Positions 7,294 through 15,211 of a stretch of DNA of 64,000 bases are shown piece after piece. The notes under the pieces were generated by a model. The model searched no databases and was not told the origin of the DNA. It worked only from the letters and a program-made list of their open reading frames with translations. The DNA lies in NCBI RefSeq assembly GCF_050306235.1, contig NZ_JBLWFH010000010.1, positions 87,563 to 151,562 of the forward strand, given 5' to 3'. The stretch comes from Glaciecola sp947496235. GTDB taxonomy: Bacteria > Pseudomonadota > Gammaproteobacteria > Enterobacterales > Alteromonadaceae. The position numbers and the translations under genes were made by a program. The first letter of the stretch is position 1. Every line of letters begins with the position of its first letter.

Positions 7294-9369
7294 TTAATTG
7301 TCCTCTTTGTCTTGCTCTAGCAGGTACTCTTCGAATGTCGGCGGTAGGCTAAGCTTATCGTCCCATTGTGGCAAGCTTGGGGTAGTTTCAAATGGCATCA
7401 ATGAAACGCCCTCTGACTGACGTTTAAGCTGCTGGGCTCGAATGTAATTATATTTGCGATGGCTAATGTCATTCATAGTCGCTGAATCACGCACAATCGT
7501 TGGACGTAAAAATACCATCAGGTTGCGTTTGCGTTTGTTTGTTGTAGTCGATTTGAACAAATGACCAAGTACCGGAATATCTCCTAAAAGAGGTACCTTT
7601 GAAACACTTTCTTGCACGTCTTCGTCGATAAGACCACCTAGAACAATAGTGCCGCCGTCGTCAACAATAACTGTCGTTTTAATCTCTCGTTTATTAATTG
7701 AGATATCCACTGAAGTAGCTCCACTGACACTTGAAACTTCTTGCTCTATGGTTAGTTGTACTGCATCACCTTCGTTGATTTGAGGCGTGACTTTGAGCTT
7801 TATACCTACTTCTTGTCTATCTACGGTTTGGAACGGATTTGAATTGTTTGAACCCGTTGTAGTCCCTGTGATAATAGGGACTTCTTGACCAACAATAAAA
7901 AAGGCTTCTTCATTGTCCATTGTGGTTAAATGTGGCGTGGCTAATACATTAGAATTTGTATCATTACTCACCGCTTGTACCACAGCTCCCCAACCATTTT
8001 CTACAATACCTGCGATCATGCCATTGGCACCACCAAGTAATTGAGCTAAAGGCGTCAAATTACCTTCAATTGTCTCTTCAGTTTCAACCGGTACTCCATT
8101 TGCCGAAGTGGTAGAACGAGTCACAGTTCTATCTTCAGCTTGACGCAATGCGACGCCTAGCGCACCAACAGGCACTAAGCCATTATTAAACTGCGTACCG
8201 CCACCTTCTTCAGAGATAAATTGCACGCCAAGCTGCACGCCATCACCTTGAAATACCTCGACTATGATAGCTTCAACTTGTACTTGAGCACGACGAATAT
8301 CGAGTTGACGAATAACTTCTTCTAACGACCGCATCATGTCAGGTTCTGCAGTGATTACCAGGGCGTTACTGTCTTCAAATGAGTTAATACTTACTTCGCG
8401 GTTGCTAGAGGTGCGACGTTGCTGCTGATTGCCTTGACCTTCAGCTTGAATAGAGGCGCTGACACCCTGTAATACATTCACGAGGTCTTCAGCTTTTGCG
8501 TAATTGAGGTAGATAACACGAGTGTTGCCACTGGTTTCTAATTCTTGGTCCATGCGCTGAATCAGATTTATTAGGCGTTGGCGAGCTTTAATATCGCCGC
8601 TTACAATCACACTGTTGGTTCTATCATCGGCGACCAATCTGGGCGTGGCTTTTCCACCTGGCGCTTGTTTATTCGCGTTTTGATTGATGCTATCAACTAT
8701 GCGCACCATTTCTGAGGCTGAAGCATATTTTAATTTTACCACCTCAACTTCTTCATCACCGGCTTGGTCAACGCGTGCAATAATTTCTGCTAGCATGTTC
8801 ACTGCAGCTGCTCGTCCCGTTAACATCATTACGTTTGAAGGCTCATGGGCAACTACGTTACCGCCGCCCGTTTGGTCATTTAACTGGCGTAAAATAGGGG
8901 CAAGCTCACGAACAGGAACGTTGTAAACCGGTATAACGCGCGTTATCATTTCATCGCCGTTAAATGAGTTATCTTCCACAACAGGAATATTCGATGATTT
9001 GGCATCCTTTGAGCGGACCACTTTTAAGATACCGTTTGGCATTTCAACTACTGCATAATCATAGACCTGAAGAACACTCAGGAAAAACTCGTAATAGACT
9101 TCTTCTGACATTGTGTCGTAACTGCGGATATTAATTTTTCCGCGAACGTTAGGATCAACAATGATGGTTTTTCGTAAATTTTGCCCAACGACATTAATAA
9201 ATTCGGTGATTTCGGTATTTTTGAAATTTGGTTGATACTCAGCGCCAGTTGCCTTTAACGACAAGCTTAACGAGAATAACAAAAAGAACGTGATGACACT
9301 GCGTGTTCTCATAACTGTCCTACTGGTTTGCCCATTTGTGTGATGTGCATTTAAAAACTTACTAATCAT
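7294..9369 (-). CDS. gspD: GspD, type II secretion outer-membrane secretin
   Basis: GspD (691 aa) forms the outer-membrane channel for folded exoproteins. N-terminal N0-N3 domains (about residues 45-350) precede the secretin domain, with VPLLGDIPVLGHLFKS and the end motif RKRNLMVFLRPTIV near the C-terminus. The ATG overlaps the gspC stop (ATGA). A second ATG at complement 9310-9312 has an AGGA five bases upstream and gives a more classical signal peptide (MRTRSVITFFLLFSLSL), so the mature protein may start from this internal codon. The choice does not affect the processed product. Confidence 0.95.
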   Translation of the reverse strand: MISKFLNAHHTNGQTSRTVMRTRSVITFFLLFSLSLSLKATGAEYQPNFKNTEITEFINVVGQNLRKTIIVDPNVRGKINIRSYDTMSEEVYYEFFLSVLQVYDYAVVEMPNGILKVVRSKDAKSSNIPVVEDNSFNGDEMITRVIPVYNVPVRELAPILRQLNDQTGGGNVVAHEPSNVMMLTGRAAAVNMLAEIIARVDQAGDEEVEVVKLKYASASEMVRIVDSINQNANKQAPGGKATPRLVADDRTNSVIVSGDIKARQRLINLIQRMDQELETSGNTRVIYLNYAKAEDLVNVLQGVSASIQAEGQGNQQQRRTSSNREVSINSFEDSNALVITAEPDMMRSLEEVIRQLDIRRAQVQVEAIIVEVFQGDGVQLGVQFISEEGGGTQFNNGLVPVGALGVALRQAEDRTVTRSTTSANGVPVETEETIEGNLTPLAQLLGGANGMIAGIVENGWGAVVQAVSNDTNSNVLATPHLTTMDNEEAFFIVGQEVPIITGTTTGSNNSNPFQTVDRQEVGIKLKVTPQINEGDAVQLTIEQEVSSVSGATSVDISINKREIKTTVIVDDGGTIVLGGLIDEDVQESVSKVPLLGDIPVLGHLFKSTTTNKRKRNLMVFLRPTIVRDSATMNDISHRKYNYIRAQQLKRQSEGVSLMPFETTPSLPQWDDKLSLPPTFEEYLLEQDKEDN

Positions 9370-10289
9370 TCCGTTGGTATCTCTATTGTCAGCGAAATTT
9401 CATCTCCATTTCGCAATAATTGTAAATCTAGCCATTCTTCGCTTTGTAGCAGCCTTACAGCTTCAATAGCTTCTTCAGGATTTGACAAATCTAGGCCATT
9501 TAGTTCGGTAATAATATCGCCATTTTCTAGCCCTACAGCTTCAAAAAACTCTGGTTTATTGCCGGGCGCTACTTTATAGCCAACCAAACCCTCATTATTT
9601 TGCTCAGGGGATAGTCGAATGAATTCAGAAAAGGATGCAGGGGAGGCTCTTACTTGATCACGAATATCTCTGACATCATCTTGGTCTAATTGTGGGTTTT
9701 GATTTCGTGATTGTTGAGTTTGTTGGCGGTTTTGTTCAATTCGAGCGTTTGCTTCGTCATAATCTATCCCTTCTAGCATGAGGGTTTCTCGAACTTGGCG
9801 GTTCTTTATGATGACTCTGTCTTTATATATTTCTTCGAGGGTGACGTTTGTACCTTCTATGGTATCGCCAATGGCATAGGTCGCTTGATTGTTTCTGTAA
9901 GCTATTACGGCTGCACCTTTGCCTTGTTCTGAGCTTGCGACTACGCCAGATAACAATAAATTTAGTTGGGTTTCTGGAGCTTCGGTAATTTCTTCAACCT
10001 TTTGCTGTGGCGGCGCTTGTTCAACGTCCCCAAAAAGATTTAAATCTAGTAGTGCATTGAGGTTGGTTTTTGTTTGATCCGTCCCGATATTCTGACCACT
10101 ATTAACTGAGGGTTGAAAATTGGCTGATTGAACTTCTGGTTGCGGAATGAGTGACCAAGTAAGTTTGGCGAGTACGGATAGCAGATAAATACTCAATAAA
10201 ATAACCACCAAGAGGACAAGTTTAGTATCATGTCTTCTGTAGATTTGTTGGATGGGTTCAACTATCTGGGTATTGATGGTGCTACTCAC
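9366..10289 (-). CDS. gspC: GspC, type II secretion clamp protein with PDZ domain
   Basis: GspC (307 aa) connects the inner-membrane platform to the secretin GspD and contributes to substrate choice. It has one transmembrane helix at about residues 24-42 (LVLLVVILLSIYLLSVL), a periplasmic homology region (about 95-175) that binds GspD N0, and a C-terminal PDZ-like domain (about 225-305) with GDIITELNGLDL. The start is a GTG with only a distant Shine-Dalgarno; no better start is seen. It is first in the gsp operon and diverges from hslR across about 110 bases, which must hold both promoters. Confidence 0.93.
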   Translation of the reverse strand: MSSTINTQIVEPIQQIYRRHDTKLVLLVVILLSIYLLSVLAKLTWSLIPQPEVQSANFQPSVNSGQNIGTDQTKTNLNALLDLNLFGDVEQAPPQQKVEEITEAPETQLNLLLSGVVASSEQGKGAAVIAYRNNQATYAIGDTIEGTNVTLEEIYKDRVIIKNRQVRETLMLEGIDYDEANARIEQNRQQTQQSRNQNPQLDQDDVRDIRDQVRASPASFSEFIRLSPEQNNEGLVGYKVAPGNKPEFFEAVGLENGDIITELNGLDLSNPEEAIEAVRLLQSEEWLDLQLLRNGDEISLTIEIPTE

Positions 10290-10399
10290 TGAATTTTGGC
10301 TAATTTCCTAAGACTGCTTATCATATCGACTCCGAGCGGTATGAACAATAGCAAGAACACAATTGTGATGAAAGTTTAACAAATATTGGAGATTTTGAT

Positions 10400-10825
10400 T
10401 TGGCTGGACAGTCCAGGAAACAAAAATCACCCGCTGAGGATAATAAGCAAGTTCGGCTTGATAAATGGCTCTGGGCGGCCCGTTTTTGTAAAACACGCTC
10501 GATAGCAAGAGATTGGGTTCAGGCGGGCAAAGTCCACTATAATGGACAAAGAGCAAAAGCCAGTAAGGTTGTGGAAGTGGGCGCCCAAATTAAAATTCCA
10601 GCCGGTTTTGATCAAAAAGTGATAGTTGTAGATAAAATTGCAGATAAGCGACTCAGCGCTGAATTCGCGGTCCAATTATACACTGAAACTCAAGAGAGTA
10701 TTGAGCGTCGAGAAACGAATAAACAGGCTCGGCAACTTAGTGCTTTTCATAGTCCTCGCCCTGACCAGAGGCCGGATAAAAAACAACGAAGACAAATTAT
10801 AAAGATTAAGCATCAGGATTCATAA
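10400..10825 (+). CDS. hslR: HslR (Hsp15), heat-shock ribosome-rescue protein
   Basis: HslR (141 aa) binds stalled 50S subunits that carry nascent peptidyl-tRNA and helps recycle them. An S4 RNA-binding domain with VRLDKWLWAARFCKTRS and KVHYNGQRAKASK lies at about residues 17-75, followed by a basic tail (RPDKKQRRQIIKIKHQDS). The start is TTG at 10400, with GGAG eight bases upstream; no in-frame ATG exists nearby. The next codons, AGQSRK, come from a palindrome copy (10404-10416), so the N-terminus has been rewritten by the repeat. Its stop overlaps the hslO start (TAATG). Confidence 0.93.
   Translation: MAGQSRKQKSPAEDNKQVRLDKWLWAARFCKTRSIARDWVQAGKVHYNGQRAKASKVVEVGAQIKIPAGFDQKVIVVDKIADKRLSAEFAVQLYTETQESIERRETNKQARQLSAFHSPRPDQRPDKKQRRQIIKIKHQDS
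10404..10416 (+). repeat. REP-like palindrome copy at the hslR start
   Basis: Perfect CTGGACAGTCCAG followed by GGAAACAAAAA. It begins four bases into hslR and covers codons 2-6 in the frame Ala-Gly-Gln-Ser-Arg. As a stem-loop next to the TTG start it could affect initiation. Confidence 0.88.
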
Positions 10826-11724
10826 TGACAGATAAATTAACGCGATTTTTGTTTGATAATCACTCTGTACGAGGTGAAATCGTGCAATTGGAAGATTCAT
10901 TCCAACAAATATTAGCAGCAAGCCAATACCCAGAAATTATCGGTAATCTACTGGGTGAATTAATGGCGGCTTGCAGCTTGTTGACTGCGACACTGAAGTT
11001 TGAAGGAGAAATAACCCTGCAATTACAAGGTGAGGGTTATGTTAAGTATGCAGTAATTCATGGAACTCATAATCAGGCGCTTAAAGGTGTCGCGCGGTGG
11101 GATAAAGAACTTACAGATCCACCTAGTGAATTTTCAAAGATGTTTGAAAAGGGCTTTTTGGCAATAACCATAACGCCGAAAGAGGGAGAACGATATCAGG
11201 GGATTGTTGCCCTAGATAAGGACAATCTTGGTGCTTGCTTGGAAAGCTATTTTGAGCAATCCGAACAGTTGCCCACAAAAGTTGTTCTTTTTGCTGATGC
11301 TGGACAGTCCAGGAAAGCTGGTGGAATTCTTTTGCAAATCATTCCTACCTCCAGTGAAACCAGCAGCGCGGAGGAAAATCCCTCATTTCAACATCTAAGT
11401 GTGTTAGCCAATACGTTAACTTCAGATGAGCTTTTGCATTTATCAGATTTAGACATTTTGCATCGTTTATACCATGAAGAAGAAGTTCGGTTAGTCGGGG
11501 AGAAAGAAGTTTCTTTTCGATGTGACTGTTCCAAGGCTAGAAGTGCTGTAGCGCTGCGAAATATAGACAAAGTCGAACTTCTCAATATTGTAGAGGAGGA
11601 TGGGGCCGTTCGAATGAATTGCCAATTCTGTCATACAGAGTATTTGTTCGATAGTTTTGATATCGAAAGTATTCACAACGACAGTTATGATTTTTCGGAC
11701 ACCGCAAAAGATTCTAAACATTAG
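10825..11724 (+). CDS. hslO: HslO (Hsp33), redox-regulated holdase chaperone
   Basis: Hsp33 (299 aa) is a cytoplasmic chaperone activated by oxidation and unfolding. The N-terminal substrate-binding domain starts with TRFLFDNHSVRGEIVQL, and the C-terminal zinc switch shows the four cysteines as CDC (in RCDCSKARSA) and CQFC. A palindrome copy (11300-11312) encodes AGQSRK at about residues 160-165, just before the conserved GGILLQ strand. Here it appears to replace family residues rather than lengthen the protein. The gene is coupled to hslR, and both respond to heat or oxidative stress in relatives. Confidence 0.96.
   Translation: MTDKLTRFLFDNHSVRGEIVQLEDSFQQILAASQYPEIIGNLLGELMAACSLLTATLKFEGEITLQLQGEGYVKYAVIHGTHNQALKGVARWDKELTDPPSEFSKMFEKGFLAITITPKEGERYQGIVALDKDNLGACLESYFEQSEQLPTKVVLFADAGQSRKAGGILLQIIPTSSETSSAEENPSFQHLSVLANTLTSDELLHLSDLDILHRLYHEEEVRLVGEKEVSFRCDCSKARSAVALRNIDKVELLNIVEEDGAVRMNCQFCHTEYLFDSFDIESIHNDSYDFSDTAKDSKH
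11300..11312 (+). repeat. REP-like palindrome copy inside hslO
   Basis: Perfect CTGGACAGTCCAG followed by GGAAAGCTGGTGGAAT. It runs in the gene's sense direction and encodes AGQSR in a loop of the Hsp33 core domain. Confidence 0.86.
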
Positions 11725-11747
11725 TTGTTTGTATGTTTAATCGATTG

Positions 11748-11835
11748 CTGGACAGTCTAGTCAGTTTGATATGAAAAGATATGTGCTCTTATCTGCTTAG
11801 ACTGTCCAGATATTTACCTTGCTTGGACAGTCCAG
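11748..11835. repeat. Triple REP-like cluster between hslO and envZ
   Basis: Three copies occupy the 150-base gap between the convergent hslO and envZ genes: CTGGACAGTCTAG (plus, 11748-11760), CTGGACAGTCTAA (minus, 11797-11809) and TTGGACAGTCCAG (plus, 11823-11835). Alternating orientation is typical of bacterial interspersed mosaic elements. The last copy is followed by ACATTATCAG and later ATGTGGAAAA. The cluster could fold into paired hairpins and act as a bidirectional transcription barrier. Confidence 0.85.
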
Positions 11836-11874
11836 ACATTATCAGTCATTTTCATGTGGAAAAAATGTAATTAA

Positions 11875-13194
11875 CTAGTGCTTAGAAAGCTGTCGGTTAG
11901 ACATAAAGACTGGCAACGTAAACCCTGCCTCTAAGCCACCATCTGAATGATTTGAAAAGGCAATTTGACCGCCATGTCCTTCGACTATCCGTTTTATTAT
12001 TGCTAGACCTAAGCCTGAACCTTGAGAACCCCTTGCTTTGTCACCTTGTTCAAACGGATTAAACAGTTTTTCCATTTCACTATCGGCAATTCCATTTCCA
12101 AAATCTTTTACTGCAACATACAAGGTCCGTGTCTTTTCTGAAAACCTGCTCTTAATGACTATATCTGGACTTCCATATCGAAAAGCATTCTCGATAAGAT
12201 TTTCAATTACGCGCTTAATGCTGATGAGTCTCACTTTTACTTTAGGGGAATCTCGAAGATCAAGGGTAATATTATGATTTTCATCGAATCTTCTTAGTTC
12301 TGCTAGCTCTTCGATAATATGGTTGATTGAGACTAACGTAAGTTTCTCTTCCCTGTCTTGGCGGGCAAAATCGATAAACTGGTCAATTATCGCATTCATA
12401 TCTTCGATATCGTGCTCTATCCCTTCCTTTATCCAATTGTGTTCGTCCGGTAACATTTCACTGGAAAGCCGAATACGCGTCAAAGGTGTGCGTAAATCGT
12501 GGGATATGCCCGCAGTCATTAGGTTCCTATCGGCTTCTAATTGTCGGATGTTAGCCGACATTTTATTAAACGCTTGAGTAACAGCAACCATCTCAGAACT
12601 GCCTTCTAAAGGAAGCGGTTCAGGAAACTTGCCATGGCCAACGTTGATTGCTGCTTTTTGTAACGCTTGTAAAGGACGATTTAATCTGCGAACAAATAAC
12701 CATCCGCCGAATACACTTAACGCGCCAATCACAATGAAATACATACTGAGTGGGGATACGTCCGTTTCTGCTATCCCTTCCAATGGTATAGATAACCATG
12801 TGTCTTTAGATTCATATGGTTTAATCCACACCATGTAATCTTTACCTGGCTTAATTCGCACTTCTATGTTTTTGTTAAGCTTTTCAGAAATCTCTTGGGA
12901 CATGTAGTCGTAGTAGGTGGCATTACTGATACCAGCGTGCATGGCACTTAAATTGTCATGAAAATCAATACCACTAACTTGTTTTAACTTGTATTTTTCT
13001 TCGTTTGATAAGGTGTCGACCCCACTTACCAACAAAGATGAAAGTTGATTGGCTACTAGACTATTAATTTGTGAATAACTTGGATTAATAAAATAATGTG
13101 TCACCGAAAGATATGAAACTAACTGATTTATAAGCAACAAACCGCCTATTAACATGGCGGTTTGAGCAAAAGTACTTTTCGGTGAGAAACGCAT
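11875..13194 (-). CDS. envZ: EnvZ, osmosensing sensor histidine kinase
   Basis: EnvZ (439 aa) is the inner-membrane kinase/phosphatase of OmpR. It has two transmembrane helices (about residues 11-30 and 152-168) around a periplasmic segment, a HAMP domain with LNRPLQALQKAA, the dimerisation H-box GISHDLRTPLTRIRLSSEML with the phospho-accepting His, and an ATPase domain with NLIENAFRYG and GSGLGLAIIKRIVEGHGG. It starts six bases after the ompR stop, giving the standard ompR-envZ operon. Confidence 0.94.
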   Translation of the reverse strand: MRFSPKSTFAQTAMLIGGLLLINQLVSYLSVTHYFINPSYSQINSLVANQLSSLLVSGVDTLSNEEKYKLKQVSGIDFHDNLSAMHAGISNATYYDYMSQEISEKLNKNIEVRIKPGKDYMVWIKPYESKDTWLSIPLEGIAETDVSPLSMYFIVIGALSVFGGWLFVRRLNRPLQALQKAAINVGHGKFPEPLPLEGSSEMVAVTQAFNKMSANIRQLEADRNLMTAGISHDLRTPLTRIRLSSEMLPDEHNWIKEGIEHDIEDMNAIIDQFIDFARQDREEKLTLVSINHIIEELAELRRFDENHNITLDLRDSPKVKVRLISIKRVIENLIENAFRYGSPDIVIKSRFSEKTRTLYVAVKDFGNGIADSEMEKLFNPFEQGDKARGSQGSGLGLAIIKRIVEGHGGQIAFSNHSDGGLEAGFTLPVFMSNRQLSKH

Positions 13195-13200
13195 GATGGG

Positions 13201-13926
13201 TTAACTTGCCATTTCTCCGTCGGGGACGAATACATAGCCTAACCCCCAAACAGTTTGAATATACCGAGGATTAGCAGGATCTTCTTCCAACATGCGACGC
13301 AAACGGGAGACTTGAACATCAATGCTTCTTTCTAACGCACTATAATCACGACCTCTGGCTAAATTCATTAATTTATCCCGAGAAAGGGGCTCTCTTGGAT
13401 GAGTCACCAAAGATTTTAGTACTGCAAATTCACCACTAGTTAATGACATGTTTTTTTCTCCGTCATTCATTTCTCTAGTAGCAAGATTTAAACTGTATGT
13501 CCCAAACCTAACGATTTGCTCCGCCTGACTTGGAGCGCCTGGCGCTTCAGACGTTTTTCGTCTGAGAACGGCTTTCACTCTTGCTAGTAACTCCCTTGGA
13601 TTAAAGGGTTTGGGTAAATAATCATCTGCACCCATTTCTAAGCCAATGATTCTGTCAACCTCATCGCCTTTAGCCGTGAGCATTATGATGGGAATTTCGT
13701 TTTCTTGTTGGCGAAGTCGTCTACAAATAGAAAGTCCATCTTCATCAGGAAGCATTAAATCCAGAACCAAAAGATGAAAGTTTTCTCTTTCTAACAGTCT
13801 GTCCATTTGTTCACTGTTAGCCGCACTTCGTACTTGATAACTTTGCTCTTGTAAATAACGTTCAAGTAGAGAGCGTAATCTCATGTCATCATCAACAACT
13901 AAGATTTTGGTCGTTTCTTGTCTCAT
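13201..13926 (-). CDS. ompR: OmpR, winged-helix response regulator
   Basis: OmpR (241 aa) regulates porin and osmotic-response genes when phosphorylated by EnvZ. The receiver domain (about 1-125) has the acidic pocket VVDDDMR, the phospho-acceptor Asp in LLVLDLMLPDEDG and the conserved Lys in LPKPFNPRELLARV. The C-terminal winged helix (about 140-237) contains LTSGEFAVLKSLVTHPREPLSR. The -35/-10 pair at 13957-13986 is a good candidate promoter for the operon. Confidence 0.96.
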   Translation of the reverse strand: MRQETTKILVVDDDMRLRSLLERYLQEQSYQVRSAANSEQMDRLLERENFHLLVLDLMLPDEDGLSICRRLRQQENEIPIIMLTAKGDEVDRIIGLEMGADDYLPKPFNPRELLARVKAVLRRKTSEAPGAPSQAEQIVRFGTYSLNLATREMNDGEKNMSLTSGEFAVLKSLVTHPREPLSRDKLMNLARGRDYSALERSIDVQVSRLRRMLEEDPANPRYIQTVWGLGYVFVPDGEMAS

Positions 13927-13956
13927 CTATACAATATCCAACTTTTCCATGCTGTT

Positions 13957-13986
13957 ACTATATGGCAAAAAGTATGCTTAAGCCAA
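13957..13986 (-). promoter_or_regulatory. Candidate sigma-70 promoter of ompR-envZ
   Basis: On the minus strand TTGGCT (13981-13986) and TATAGT (13957-13962) are 18 bases apart and lie about 30 bases upstream of the ompR ATG. Both hexamers match consensus at four or five positions. No experimental support. Confidence 0.45.
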
Positions 13987-14016
13987 GCAAGTGATTGTAT
14001 CATTTTGTTTCTAATA

Positions 14017-14919
14017 TCAATTATCTGCAACCCAATCCACTTGAAATCCCGCCCTGCGCTTCTTCTCCATGAGCTCTTCTATCAATGGTGTTAAAATCAA
14101 CTCCATGGCGAGCCCCATTTTTCCGCCTGGCACTACTAGTGTATTGACTCTAGACATAAACGCCCCATCAATCATTTGTAGCAAATAAGGGAAATTCACA
14201 TTTCTCATTTCACGACGAAACCTAACGACGACAAAGCTTTCATCTTGTGATGGAATTTCCCGTGCACTAAACGGGTTCGAAGTATCCACTGTTGGTACGC
14301 GTTGGAAATTTATGTGAGTGCGAGAAAATTGTGGAGTTATATATTGAAAATAGTCGTCCAAGCTTCTAACAATACTGCTCATTACGGCATCTCTTGAATG
14401 ACCTCTGTCCGTCGTATCTCTAACAATTTTTTGAATCCATTCAAGATTTACAATAGGGACCATGCCTACAAGCAAGTCAACATGCGCTGCTACATCATTG
14501 GTTTCGGTTTTAACCCCACCGTGTAAGCCTTCATAGAACAATAAATCAGTGTTTTCTGGTAACGCCTGCCATGGCGTAAATGTTCCTGGCATTTGATTAA
14601 AAGGAACGGCTTCATCAAAAGTATGTAAATATTGTCGAAATTGACCTTGTCCTGACTGGCTATATTGCTGAAATAATTGTTCTAGCAACTCAAAATCGTT
14701 AGCTTTAGGACCAAAGTAACTGATATGCCTTCCTTGCTCTCTTGCTTTACGGATTTCAACTTCCATCTCAGGGCGAGTGAATCGATGAAAGCTATCACCG
14801 CCGACGGTTGCCGCGACAATTTTTAAGTTTCTAAAAATATGACGAATAGCATTTGTGGTCGTTGTTGTGCCGGCGCCTGAGGACCCGGTTATAGCAATAA
14901 TTGGATGTTTTACTGACAT
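14017..14919 (-). CDS. prkB: PrkB, phosphoribulokinase-family P-loop kinase
   Basis: This 300-aa protein matches the enterobacterial PrkB type of phosphoribulokinase/uridine kinase-like enzymes. It has the P-loop GSSGAGTTTT at the N-terminus, GDSFHRFTRPEM, EGLHGG and VPTVDTSNPF. Nothing in the window suggests a Calvin cycle, and relatives are found in heterotrophs where the physiological substrate is unsettled. So a kinase acting on a pentose phosphate or nucleoside is likely but unproven. It has its own strong promoter and lies upstream of ompR-envZ on the same strand. Confidence 0.88.
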   Translation of the reverse strand: MSVKHPIIAITGSSGAGTTTTTNAIRHIFRNLKIVAATVGGDSFHRFTRPEMEVEIRKAREQGRHISYFGPKANDFELLEQLFQQYSQSGQGQFRQYLHTFDEAVPFNQMPGTFTPWQALPENTDLLFYEGLHGGVKTETNDVAAHVDLLVGMVPIVNLEWIQKIVRDTTDRGHSRDAVMSSIVRSLDDYFQYITPQFSRTHINFQRVPTVDTSNPFSAREIPSQDESFVVVRFRREMRNVNFPYLLQMIDGAFMSRVNTLVVPGGKMGLAMELILTPLIEELMEKKRRAGFQVDWVADN

Positions 14920-14943
14920 GGCATAAGTAGCTTTTTTTCTACT

Positions 14944-14972
14944 TTTATACGGCTTGAGTAAACAGAGGTCAA
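14944..14972 (-). promoter_or_regulatory. Sigma-70 promoter of prkB
   Basis: Minus-strand TTGACC (14967-14972), a 17-base spacer and TATAAA (14944-14949) form a near-consensus promoter about 25 bases upstream of the prkB ATG. An inverted repeat AAGTAG/CTACTT (14925-14944) sits in the expected 5' leader. Confidence 0.65.
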
Positions 14973-15053
14973 GGTTTTTGTCTGGCGAGCAAACCGCCTT
15001 TTGTCGATTATTAAGCGCTTAGAGTAAGTAGGAATAAGCCTCTTGTCAGTTGT

Positions 15054-15124
15054 TTGGACAGTCTAGAAAAACTAAATGGAGATCTATTTTAGTTACTACA
15101 GTAGATACTTTTTGGACTGTCCAA
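15054..15124. repeat. Inverted REP-like pair upstream of the RAYT-like gene
   Basis: TTGGACAGTCTAG (plus, 15054-15066) and TTGGACAGTCCAA (minus, 15112-15124) face each other across 45 bases, about 90 bases before the transposase start. The outer context is similar on both sides when read from the element: AGAAAAACTA on the left and AAAAAGTATC on the right. A REP pair next to a RAYT gene is the classical arrangement of this transposase group. The rest of the 290-base gap between prkB and the transposase shows no other clear element. Confidence 0.85.
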
Positions 15125-15211
15125 GTTTTCTTATTTGTTTCTTTAAATGATAAAAAACCGTTCAAGGGTACAGTTACTCAAATTTTTTACTCTTGTTAAT
15201 CTGAACCCATT

